From positions 19,282,052-19,346,051 of the forward strand of contig NC_088776.1 in the NCBI RefSeq assembly GCF_954871325.1: DNA of 64,000 bases, read 5' to 3'. The first letter of the stretch is position 1. Each line of letters opens with the position of its first letter. This DNA comes from Gordionus sp. m RMFG-2023 (Eukaryota > Nematomorpha > Gordioida > Chordodea > Parachordodidae). Below, in pieces: positions 1 through 10,347 of the stretch. Both the position numbers and the translations under genes were made by a program. The notes under the pieces are model-generated. The model did no database searches. It worked only from the letters and a program-made list of their open reading frames with translations, and was not told the DNA's origin.

Positions 1-1470
1 AAACTAAGCAAATTTTTCAAAATATTTAAAAGTAGTTTTTTTCTTTACATATCTTTATGGTTAATATTTAAGGAAAATGACGTGTGATAACACTATCCCC
101 GGTCTATTTTGAACCTGGGAAAATATAAAAATACAGAATTTTGTTAGATAAGATATCTCCGTTTAATAAGACAATACTATATTTGTTATGGTGAACAATT
201 GAATATATATAATTTATATTGCTAAATAATTATAAATTTAGAAGAATTAAATAAAATTCCAGAAAATCTAACTAGTATTTTGTACGTAGATCTGCCAAAT
301 TTTTGTAATATTTTAAATTATCTTTATAAAAACTTTTTGGAAGCCGATCCGATATCCCCGATATTAAATTTATATCGGCCGATCCGATATCATATCTAAT
401 TTTGTCTTCTGCAAAGATACTAATGGTTTAAAATAATTCAACTATACCATAACATATGTCATTTAAATATATTATAATGATCATTTATAGTTTATATTCA
501 ATTCAATTCAATTGCAATTCTAAAAGTATATAAAATATTTTTGATAAATCGCTTATTTATATAATAATTAATAACATTAATCTTAATAAACAAATATATT
601 ATGCAATGTGAAATAAATACTTATTAAATTAATATTTAAAAGATTTCCTTTAAGAAAAATGATAAATTTTCAATTTAGCAGATGTCAGCCTGCATCGATG
701 GAGACCGCCATTTATCCCTTAAAAGAGAAATAATTGTTTTGTTAAAAAAAATATCGTGGTTTGTCAAGTGATTATGATTGGTCTATATTTTGTTTATTTG
801 TAATTTAATGACCCTTATCTATAAATAAAAATGAATATCAAAACTCAAAAGATATCGTTGTTAAGTATACTACTGAGCCAACTCATCTAATCGGTTTATG
901 TCAGCCAATTTTTATAATTTTAGAGATCCCAAAAATTATTAAAAAAGATATAATACCCTCATTTTTAGATGATATATGTATGAATTATAAATATCTAAAA
1001 ATCGATAAATTCCTATAATAAATATTTCCCGGTCTTAGAAGTTAATTATTTCTAATTCGATATTAATAATTAAATTGAATTACTCGGTCTCTAATTTTTA
1101 ATTTATAGATTATAAGAAGAGAATATTTTTTTAAAAAAAGGAATATATTATTAAATAAATATGATTAATTTTCATGTTAATATTAAAATATTCATCATAT
1201 ATATATAAAAATATGATTGCGCAAAATATTTACAATAAACTAATATAATAAGTTTGTTTCGAGTAAGTGCTACGGTCCATGCTGGTGTCGATGAAAGGAA
1301 CAATTTTTGAAAAAATAATCTAATACTAAATATAAATTTCTAAGCTAATATTGAAATATTCGTCCTCTATGCAAAATATAATTGAACATGAGGAAAATAT
1401 TCACATTCAGTTCGCAATAGAATTAAATGGTGCTCGGGTCGATGATCTGGTCGGTACTCTCAAAAAAATT
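1..1470. other. AT-rich sequence, no gene seen
   Basis: Probably part of the long intron 3 of the SIRT6 gene, which runs leftward out of the window. The only GC-richer patch is near 345-400, where CCGATCCGATATC occurs twice; it resembles a worn transposon end and a similar GATCGG patch lies near 46570. No ORF here resembles a known family. Confidence 0.5.
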
Positions 1471-1481
1471 AAAGATTATTA

Positions 1482-2170
1482 CACTTGTCACTTATTTAAG
1501 GTACATCTTCCCTGAAATTTTATTTAAACATGCTTGCTACATTTATTTTTGCCAATTTGCTTCAAAAAAATCAAAAAACTTTAAAAATAACGATTATGAC
1601 AATTGTCACTTATCCAGGATACTTAACTGAAGTTTTATTTAAATATGTTTGCAATATTAATTATTTCCAATTGCGACAAAAAAATTCAATAAATTTTAAA
1701 ATTAATGATTATGACAATTGTCACTTATCTAGGGCACATCTTCCCTGAAAATTTATTTACACATGCTTGCTACATTATTTTTGACAATTTGAGTCAAAAA
1801 AATCAAAAAACTTTAAAAATAACGATTATGACAATTGTCACCTATTAAGGATACATATTAACTGAAGTTTTATATAAACATGTTCGCAATATTCATTTTT
1901 TCCAATTTGCGACAAAAAACTTTAACGATTATGACAATTGTCAATTTTCTAGGGTACATCTTACTGATTAAACATGTTTACAATTAATTTTGCCCATTAA
2001 CGTCAAAAAAATCTATCTTAAAAATACAGATATAATTATCATTTATTCAAGGAACATCTTCATTCAATTTATAATATATCATCTTTATAATATAAATTTT
2101 ATTTTTACCCTTTTGTGCCAAAAAATTTCAAAAATGTTAAAAAAATAATATTATGACAATTATCACATTA
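1482..2170. repeat. Minisatellite, ~116-bp units with palindromic core
   Basis: Six to seven head-to-tail units are recognisable. The best anchor is the perfect palindrome GACAATTGTC at 1598, 1713, 1830 and 1933, with altered forms near 1482, 2031 and 2155; spacing is 115, 115, 117, 103, ~98 and ~124 bp. Each unit also carries a CTTGCTAC or TTTGCAAT motif and an AAAATCAAAAAACTTTAA-like stretch. Central units are most alike and the outer ones decay, as expected of an array grown by unequal exchange. Short ORFs across the array are a by-product of the repeat. Confidence 0.85.
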
Positions 2171-2926
2171 AAATATTATCCTTAAAAAGATCTTATAAAT
2201 AACATAAAAAAGTTTGTTGTAAATATTTGAAAATAAATTATTTAGAAATAACCACTTCTTTTAATATACTTAAAAAATAATTTCAAAAAAACGATAAAAA
2301 AAACTATAAAAGATTTCATTCACCTAAAACATTGTGTATTTATATTAAAATTCACATAAGAATTTCACAAAAAAGATTATTTACAAAGAAGATTTTAAAT
2401 TCTTATCAAATGAACTATGATTTTTTGCTTAAAATTTTGGCCGTGAAAATCACACATTTATTGTTAAAATGATATTACAATTTGGCAGCATATCATTTTT
2501 TTTATTAAAAAACATCAAATAAACAAATCCATTTTCATAATATTATATATATAAAAAATTAAATATCATATTTTTTTGTTGGTAAATATTGATGTGAAAA
2601 TAGGGCGATGGATTTGGCCGATCAGGTCGACCAATTTGGTTGCTTTGGTTTGTTCATTTTTTCGACCAAAAACCCAACCAAAAATTATGCTAATTCGACC
2701 CAACCAAGCAATTCCACACTACACAATATAAAATAGTAGTTTTCAAAATATAAAGATAGGAAGAAAAGAAAGATAATTTAATGGAATAATCAATGTATAA
2801 GGTTAAAAGTGAATATATGAAATAGAGGTCTGAAATGCCCGGCTCACTAAGAATTTTTGCAAAAAATGTCAGCCTCGAAAATTTTTTTAGCCAAAAATAT
2901 CTGTATCTTTTGTCAAGGAAATAAAG
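2171..2926. other. AT-rich sequence with a worn repeat end
   Basis: No gene seen. Positions 2600-2720 hold a run of GGTCGACC and CCAACCAA words that looks like the end of a degraded transposon; a similar CCCAACC/GGTTGGG patch sits at 63880-63960. Intron of SIRT6 by position. Confidence 0.35.
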
Positions 2927-3849
2927 GTCATTTCATTACAAATCATTCACGATTCAGCCGACCCCTTCTTTAATTTTTATAAAATTTGGTAATCAAAGAA
3001 AGGTTGCTAAGAAATAGCCAAAATTTTACCCTCCTAACATTTATATTTTTGGAGATATTAAGGTTTAAAGTGACAAAAATGACGTATTTTTACAATTATC
3101 TGCCTTCATTTAATTAAGTATATCTTAAAAACTATATAATTCTAAATAACAAATTTACAAAATTAACAAAGATTATATGATAAAAAAATTCGATTTTTAC
3201 AAAAAATTTAATGGACATTACTAGACACTTCCTTTATATTTATTAAAAAAATTGGTCCGGGACGCGGCAAGCTTTATTATCAAAATCGATAAAATGATTC
3301 GAAAAGTGTATAAATATAAAATTATATATTAAACAATTTTTAATTGTTTTTCTTGAACTATTTGATATAATTTAAAAAATTATTCATCTTGAAAGTTAAA
3401 ATAACAATAAATGTGGGTTTCAATCAATTAATGAAATTCATTTTATTACATTATTTATAATTTATTATAAAATTATTTACCCATACAACATAGACATATA
3501 ATGAACATTAATAAAATATGTTCATCCAAGCTTAGAGTTATTGAATAATTGAATCAGAATCTTGTGCATTTCATATATGGCGCCCTAAATATTAAAAATA
3601 ATTGATATAGTAAAAATTTCCATATATCTCACTTTTAAAAGATTCTTAGTGCATTTACTTTCTAATGACGATAATGTATAACTACGGCCAGTAGCAGTTA
3701 ACGATGAAACTAATGTTAAGATATGACAAGCAAGCAAAAAGTATCGTCTCTACTTGGAAATATAAAGCAATTAGTGGGTCCGGATGGGTGTAAAAACTTT
3801 ATATACATAATATTTCATCTGCTTTTTACTAAAACAAAGGCTACTACCA

Positions 3850-5440
3850 ATTAAAATCATAAAGACACGTTATGTATCCTGCTCCCAAGATTATACTTTC
3901 ATCAATATATGAAAAATATTCTATAGTGCTTCCTATTGAATTAGAATACATTTTACTTCTACATTGGTGATCTGTCGGAATCACGATGTAATTTTCTGTA
4001 CCAGGTATCGGTCTAGATTTTGAAAATTTTTCTGATTAATAGTTCTTCGTCATCATAAATTTTTTGAGTCATATATTCAAATTCCATTAATATTATCTTT
4101 AGAGAATTCGTACAATTCATATGATATTGTTATTTGCTTTGAATAAGGTTTTTATAAACTTGTTTTATCGACTAATATTTTAACAGTGCCACCAATCCCA
4201 TCACAAGCACTTTTCCCGTGTGCTATAGCAGAAAAATATAATTCAGCCTGTACCACAAAATCCCTCTCGTGATGACAAATATTAATAAAATATTTCCAAT
4301 TTTATACTGTAAAGCGGATCCATCAGAACAACAAAAAAATTTATTGGCATACAAAATTTATTCATTAAAAAATTTACCAATGTTTTTTGATAATAATGTA
4401 CTGCTATTGTGTTATATTATAAAGATTCGGATATTATTTAGGCAACAAATATTGGCAAAATCATCTTTATAGTAAATAACAAAAGGGTGAACAGTGGAAT
4501 GAGCCCTATTCCAATGATAATTTTGAACTTCATTCTGAAGTATAAAGCTATAGTTTGAAGCAGGGTTAGCAAGTCGGTCAATTGACCAGTCAAATTCAGT
4601 CAATTGACCGGAGGAGTATTTGACCTGGTCAAATATGGTCAAATTGATCACAATGCTTGCTTATTTTTTGGGTCAACAATATCAATATGAGAATCTCACT
4701 AATAGTGAATTTAATGAAGTATGTGATATAATTCTAGAATTAGCTATTTTACAAGATAGTGATGACCAAAATATTTTAAGTGATATAATTAATTTCAAAA
4801 GCAAAAACAGCATGTTTAATATAGCGAATTAGGAAAGTAGTAATTTCCAAAAACAATCAATTCCGACCTCAAGTTAATAGATTAAACTTTGCCCACCATG
4901 CTCATTAAGAGATTAATAATTCCTAGTTCTACTTCTTCTTTTGAAAGAAATAGGTAGATTTGGGTTAATATTCTTATAAAAATAGAAATCGATTGAAGAT
5001 CTAAGACATCAGGAAAATTGATTAAAAAATATTAAAGAAAATAATAATATTGAATATGAATCAGAACAAGAATATGCTACGGATAGCTAAATGTTAGTTA
5101 TTTAATGACAATGTATTTAAAAAATTAATAATATAGATTCATCTTACTATTATATTCAAATATTAACTTAAATATTCAAATATTAACTTAAAAAAACATA
5201 TATTTGAATTTGACCGTATTTGACCGGTCAATTGACCGAAACGTATTTGACCGGTCAAATGCACAACCCTGGTTTGAAGTATGCCATAGTTTTCTGAAAA
5301 ATCACATAAAATTAAATATTGGCCTTCGTCTAGGTCAATTTTAGATGGTTTTGATACAACGATTGTTACGCTGAAATAAAAGAATGAAATAATAAAAGGC
5401 ATTGATAAATTCACCTACTGGCTTGGTGATTTTCAGGAAT
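3850..5440 (-). pseudogene. Transposon-encoded protein remnant of a repeat-borne family
   Basis: Minus-strand pieces, read from high to low coordinate: an opening segment with SENYGILQ (5414-5280), then after the inserted hAT element the motif VHPFVIYYKD (about 4490-4520), then SDGSALQYK (about 4310-4330), HGKSACDGIGGTVK (about 4180-4230) and IPGTENYIVIPTDHQ (about 3965-4010). From memory, this order of motifs marks a multi-copy protein family seen in arthropod and other invertebrate repeats; I do not know its reaction. Frames change several times between the pieces, so no product is expected. Location between two long inverted repeats supports a transposon gene. Confidence 0.6.
4561..5271. 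mobile_element. hAT transposon, 711 bp, perfect 8-bp TSD
   Basis: The ends are CAGGGTTAGCAAGT and (reverse complement) CAGGGTTGTGCATTTG, flanked on both sides by GTTTGAAG (4553-4560 and 5272-5279). Subterminal GGTCAATTGACC and GACCGGTCAA words are repeated near both ends. Inside, on the plus strand, STSSFERNR near 4930 recalls the hAT C-terminal dimerisation domain, so this is a deletion derivative of a hAT element rather than an unrelated MITE. It interrupts the coding region of the long-inverted-repeat element. Confidence 0.9.
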
Positions 5441-6310
5441 GGTTCTATCTATGGAGAGTCATTGTTTGTATGTTATAAATTCGATGTCCTTAGAATGAAA
5501 TAATATTTCTATTTGTTCGTGTAAATGTTTTAACCCAGGACAATTATTAGATTTGCCCATATAACAGGATAATTGATGTGAAATACAAATTATAAATATT
5601 TGTATTTTTTAAAGGGCAACATCATCTTTGGTTAAATTGGATAAATTTGACCGAATGATCATTAATTTAAAATTTTTGTGTTCATTTATTATTTTTTTCA
5701 AATAGGGCTATGACGATATTAAGTAAAAAAAAATCGGCTTTAGAAATCAGATCCAATGCTTTTATTGTTTTGGGTTATTATATGTTTATAATATTTTTAT
5801 TTTGTATATAATTTCATAATAATATTAATATTATTTGTAATATTTTAAAAATATCAAATTATTTTAAAAAGTAGCGAAAAATTTGATAAATTTTGGCGTC
5901 ATACATGAAATACACAAGAATTAATATATTCAATAATTCTAAACATGGTTGAGCATATTTTATTAGTATTCATTAAATATATGTTATATGGGCATAAAAT
6001 TTTATAATAAATTATAAATAATGTAGTAAATTGAACTTTTTTTATCGATAGACAATTTCTATAATTGATAGAAACTCCCATTTATTGTTCTTTTCATATT
6101 CAAGAATAATCCTTTAAATTATATCAAAAAATTCAGAAAAAAACCATTAAAAACTGATTAATATATAATTTTATACATTATTCTCATTTACATCGATTTT
6201 GAGAATGAAGCTGGCCGTGTCCTAGATTTTTTTTAATAAATATAAAGGAAGAGTCTAGTGTCTACTAAATATTTTGAAGATCGTATTTCCAAAAAATTGT
6301 TTTTAGTTCT

Positions 6311-6566
6311 TATATCGTCGGCCTAGAATTGGAGTGCTCCACTTGTTTAAATGTTTTAAATTGAGAAAATCAACATTAAAGTTTAAAATCAAATATAGGA
6401 AATATTGATCAATTTTGACAGCTATAACTTTGGCAAAAATTAATATTTTTTAATCTAGTTTTTATTTATATATATATATATTCGGAATAAATAAGTTTGC
6501 CCACTTCTAACTCAAAAATTTTCAAAATGTCGAGTGGAGCACTCCAATTCTAGACTGACGATATAT
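6311..6566. mobile_element. MITE copy A (TA-flanked, ~255 bp)
   Basis: The ends form an inverted repeat, TATCGTCGGCCTAGAATTGG and its complement at the right, both leading into GAGTGCTCCAC. Copy B lies at 9688-9930. Flanking TA on each side suggests a Tc1/mariner-type TA target, though no transposase is present to confirm it. Inserted in the right arm of the long-inverted-repeat element. Confidence 0.8.
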
Positions 6567-6989
6567 TAAATAAAATGGTCGGAAATTGAAAAAAACAAAA
6601 TATCTAAAAGTATAATCTTTGTAAGTAATATTGATTTTGTAAGAATTTTGATATTAAATTTGTTATTACAATTATATATTTTTTAAGATAAGCTTAATTG
6701 AATGAAGGCAGATAATGCTAAAAATACGTCACTTTTGGCATTTTGAACCCTAATATCTCCAAAAATATAAAAGTTAGGAGGCTTACCAAATTTTAAAAAA
6801 TAGAAGGGAGTCGGCCGATAATCTCATTTATTTGCTCATTTGACATGGAATGACCCTAAAGGTCCTTAAATCTTAAATATAATATAAGTATTTGCAGTAC
6901 TGACTAACTCTGATTATATTATATTCAAAGTTTTGCATTATTTTAAAATTAAAAAAATATACTTATTTGAATTATTATTATTAATTAAC

Positions 6990-9049
6990 CTAATTTGGTG
7001 ATAGCTTTGTGGGTTAAGGAAGGCTCAGCTTGATCGAAGGTAATATCCGTTTTGCAGCTTTCCCCTTTATTTTCGAGTGTCCATATACCCTTAGGTCCTC
7101 TAATTAAAAAATTAGTGTTTTTTGGATACAATTTGAAAATGAATTAAACATGGATTCTACTTTTTTGAAGTATGGTACTTAAAAATTACACATCTTTAAT
7201 TTGTTCCTTAATATATGTCACGTGTCAAGTCTAGCACCAGAGTTGTGAAAGTGGTGCACTATCGTAAAGTGTACTTTTTTGGTAGCAAATAGCTGATAGT
7301 GTGCTACTTATTTTAAAAACCAGGTACTACATCAGTACTTTTTATATTTTATTATTTAATTTTGGCATATAAATTTTCAAAGCTGTATTACAAATCCAAA
7401 GCAACTGGTATAAAATATTTAAAATGTCTAAGTAAATAATGTGAGTCATACACAAAATAATATTAACGAAATTACAATGGATGATAATCTTAAAAACATA
7501 AATATCTGTATCATCCTTTTCTAAAATTTCAAAAATATTTTAAACTTAATGGAAAAACAAAAGTTGCCTATAAATTTAGGAGTTCAAATGAAGGTTATAT
7601 CATAATTAATCTCGCAGTTATGCCCATAAAAACACCATAAGGTATTATTTATTTTTAAATTCTATAGTATTTTTAAGAATGTTCATGCCAACAATTTCAA
7701 GGAGATAGAAAAAAATTTAGGTGACAAAGCCCCAAAGATGACCTTAATTCAAACCACAATGATTAATCCTAGTAGACATTCTTTTTAAAACACAGTGATA
7801 GTCATTAACAATTTTATATTTGATGCATTTCAATGTCTTTAGTTGATAATCCATCATTTATTTTTATGATTAAAACACCTTCCTGGTAAAAAAAATTTTT
7901 GTTGGAATATATTTATGACAAGAAAATTATTTTTAGTCATTCTTTAATATAAATTCTTTTATAATATTGAAATACTTTTGCAAATCTTTATAAATGTTTA
8001 TTTTTATATATTCATTTATATTATAAGTAAAAGATAAAACAATTTTATTTGTAAAATTTCTTCTATAAAGTAGCCTAAGTACCTGGTTACTTTTAAAAAT
8101 GGTAGCTAATAGTTTTTTTTGATAAGTAAAACAGCATGCTACCTTTTGGCAAATAACTATTGTGCTACTTTTAAATTAACGTTTAACATATGGGCAAGAT
8201 GGACTTTTCCTAAAGTGCACCTCCATAGTAATGTTGTTATAAAGCCTGATTGGATTGATTTAAAAAAATGGCCCAATTAAGAATTAACCCAAAATAATAT
8301 AATGTATGGAACTCTATTTGCCAAACTTGAGATTACATAATATAATTTGACTAAATCTTAATCAGGCCATCTTTAATCAACTCAAATCAGGCTTTTTTAA
8401 CAACTCACTTATAGCTCCTTGCTGCCTTTAATTTCAATTAAAATTTTATATCATATCACACCCCCCCCTTCCCCAGGTAATATGGCTGGGTTATGGTGCG
8501 TTAATCTTAATATGCAAAATGTTTAAGAAAAAGCTGACAGAAATAATAAATAGTCATAATTTTATACATATGCTTTTTGTTAAAATTACACAGAATACTT
8601 TATCCTTTCAATAGATTTTAAATTAATTTAAAAATAAAAATGTTCCAAACCAAAAAAGTGTTAAAGGACTAAGCTGTGTGATAGTATAAACTAAACTGTT
8701 GATATTCATAACTACTTTGTAATATATAAAACCAAAAATATTTAAGCATAAAATAAATGAAAGCAACCTAAAATCAGGTATTCCACAAGAAGTACTAATT
8801 CCAGCTCCAGTAAGAAACACTGTATAGGGTGAATTCTTCAACATTTCACTTAATAAATTAGACTTTGTGAGAAGGTCATTTTGTTTATCAAAGAGCTTTT
8901 ATTAAATCATATAAAATAATTAAATATATAGTAATATGATAACTAATAATGTTTTATTATGCATTATTTAAGAGATATATTACCTCCCTAGCTCCACATT
9001 TCCCTTTGTTAGGATATGGGGAGAGTTGCTGAGAATAATTAACAGACAT
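6990..9049 (-). CDS. SIRT6: Sirtuin 6, NAD-dependent protein deacylase (5' exons)
   Basis: Exons on the minus strand: 9049-8984, 8895-8768, 7099-6990; phases join cleanly (0, 2, 1) through GT-AG introns of 88 and 1668 bp. The product starts MSVNYSQQLSPYPNKGKCG, almost word for word the SIRT6 N-terminus. It then has the NAD-binding sirtuin signature TGAGISTSCGIPDFRGPKG (exon 2 into exon 3), followed by WTLENKG and a stretch ending HKAITKL. About 101 of the usual ~350 residues are present; the catalytic His, the zinc-binding Cys pairs and the rest of the fold must lie past the left edge, since no later exon could be found in 1-6989. SIRT6 is a nuclear, chromatin-bound deacetylase/long-chain deacylase with ADP-ribosyl transferase activity acting on histone H3. 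Start chosen because it matches the family start exactly. Confidence 0.93.
7235..8190. mobile_element. hAT-like element in SIRT6 intron 2
   Basis: Imperfect inverted ends: GAGTTGTGAAAGTGGTGC near 7235 and, reversed, GTTAATTTAAAAGTAGCAC near 8190. Both are followed by AATAG and by GGTAGC/GTAGCA words (7281-7310, 8095-8180) that repeat in inverted order. No target duplication or transposase was recognised, so the edges are approximate. Confidence 0.5.
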
Positions 9050-9349
9050 TGGTTCTCTTTTCCAAAAATGATGTCATACAAGATGAAAATTACAATCACA
9101 TATACATAAATTAGTCCACATCTAAAATATTCCAATCATAAATAAAATAAAATCAGAGATTTGACGTCTGCCCTGTCATGTGAACAGGTCATGTGTCTAA
9201 AGGATGTCCATAAATTTTAAAAATATCCAATCATATAAATATTTCTAAAATTTCTATAATATAAAATGTTTAACAGCTGTTAAAAAATTGTTTACCTTTG
9301 AACAAGCATGTCATCCTATATTCTGGTAGGTATAGTATAATAATAGTCC
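9050..9349. promoter_or_regulatory. Divergent promoter region, SIRT6 / CortBP2-domain gene
   Basis: Only 300 bp separate the SIRT6 start (minus, 9049) from the ATG at 9350 (plus). In the middle are TGACGT (9162-9167, a CRE half/ATF-like site) and two close copies of GTCATGTG (9175-9182, 9188-9195), an E-box-like word bound by bHLH-ZIP factors in animals. No TATA box stands out against the AT-rich background. Function is inferred from position and motif clustering only. Confidence 0.45.
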
Positions 9350-9538
9350 ATGCATAATAATGAAGAAGATGGCTTTAATTTGGAGTCGAATTTACAAGTT
9401 TTTACTAATTATATTTTTGTTTTAAATATTATTAAGATAGAAGAAAAAATCCAACTTAGTAAAGAAGATCTAATAAAGTCTTTATGCTATCTTGAAGCTG
9501 AAATACAAGCACGGGAACTAATTATTTATAAACTTAGA
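9350..9538 (+). CDS. CortBP2-domain protein, first coding exon (CTTNBP2/FILIP1-like)
   Basis: The open frame from ATG 9350 reaches a GT donor after KLR (9539). The part LSKEDLIKSLCYLEAEIQAR lines up with the start of the CortBP2 domain (in FILIP1L and CTTNBP2NL: L-K-DL---L--LE-EL-AR), a coiled-coil head found in cortactin-binding protein 2 and filamin-interacting proteins of the actin cytoskeleton. Inside the exon, 9398-9436 begins GTTTTT, ends TTAAG, is exactly 39 bp and contains no stop; it may be an in-frame mini-intron, since its removal joins a short leader directly to IEEKIQLSKEDL and 39 bp is a common intron length here. Downstream exons were not found with confidence. The domain match is short, so the call is probable only. 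Confidence 0.6.
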
Positions 9539-10347
9539 GTATGTTTAACAAATTAAATTTATTAATTTTTAAAAATTGTATTCAAATATATCATGTTATT
9601 TCCCTACAACAAATTAATTTAAAAATAAGAAATGGGCTAAAAGCCCTTTATGATGTATTGTAGTTGCTGGCTTTAATTAACTGATAATATATCATCAGCT
9701 TAGAATTAGAGTGCTCCACTTGCGCAAATCTTTAAAATAAGAAAATCAACATCAAAGTTTAAAATCAAATATAGGGAAACTTATTGATCAATTTTAACTT
9801 TGGCAAAAATTAATATTTTTTAATCTAGTTTTTTTTTATATATTGGGAATAAATAAGTTATTATCCACTTCTAACTCAAAAATTTTGAAAATGTTGAGTA
9901 GAGCACTCCAATTCTAGACCAACGATATATATATATATAATTAACTTTTTGGCACTTTGTTTCTTGCAAGTATTTATATATAAATTTCACTAATTGATAT
10001 ATTTAAAATTTTTATCCTAATCTTAAAAGATTAAACCTGAACCAGCCTGAACTGAAATTACTTTATAAAAATGTGTATGGGCCAGGATTTTCATGTTGAT
10101 TTTTTTTTCTCTCTTTGCCTCTTTTAAACCTTATTATTCAACTCAATAAATTTTGATTATGACTTTGAAAACTGTATTTAATTTATCTTTAATGAATATG
10201 ATATCAGGCTATTACAACATTTTTGGATCTAGAAAAGCCTATTTTGAATGCCCTTGGAGAAATATTAAAATCCTTGAACTAGATACTTCATTTGAAGATA
10301 TATTATATTTTTGCAACAATATCAATTAATAAAAGTTTAATAAGGGG
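9539..10347. other. Intron/intergenic sequence carrying MITE copy B
   Basis: Follows the splice donor of the CortBP2-domain exon. Apart from the MITE at 9688-9930 I see only AT-rich sequence, with TCTCTTTGCCTCTTTTAAACC-like pyrimidine tracts near 10110 that do not lead into a recognisable exon. Confidence 0.5.
9688..9930. mobile_element. MITE copy B (~243 bp)
   Basis: Same family as 6311-6566: TATCATCAGCTTAGAATTAG at the left, GCACTCCAATTCTAGACCAA at the right, and a shared middle with AAAATCAACAT and TTTAACTTTGGCAAAAATTA. The copies differ by scattered substitutions and small gaps, so neither is very young. Confidence 0.8.

Larger units (their letters stand above)
2927..6861. mobile_element. 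DNA transposon with ~0.7-kb terminal inverted repeats
   Basis: Positions 2927-3585 read in reverse complement at 5893-6861, with clear matches along the whole stretch, for example the GGCGCC/GACGCC junction, a TTATAATTTATTATAA block, a TGAATGAAGGCAGATAAT-like block and an outer end close to AGGGTCATTCCAT. Between the two arms lies, on the minus strand, a decayed protein-coding region (3850-5440). The right arm has been lengthened by a 255-bp MITE (6311-6566) and the coding part is split by a 711-bp hAT element (4561-5271). Neither insertion is present at the matching place elsewhere, so both are later than the element. I cannot assign it to a named superfamily. Confidence 0.75.

Noticed and set aside
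1482-2170. CRISPR-like array
   Set aside because: Units are ~116 bp with no unique spacers, and the genome is eukaryotic; it is a minisatellite.
2927-6861. Polinton or other virus-like element because of long inverted ends
   Set aside because: Only about 4 kb long, with no polymerase, integrase or capsid-like frame seen; the coding remnant belongs to another repeat-borne protein family.
8623-8767. Continuation of the SIRT6 frame after PDFR
   Set aside because: Hydrophobic, unlike sirtuins, and preceded by a GT donor; exon 3 at 7099 continues the conserved GPKG-WT sequence in phase.
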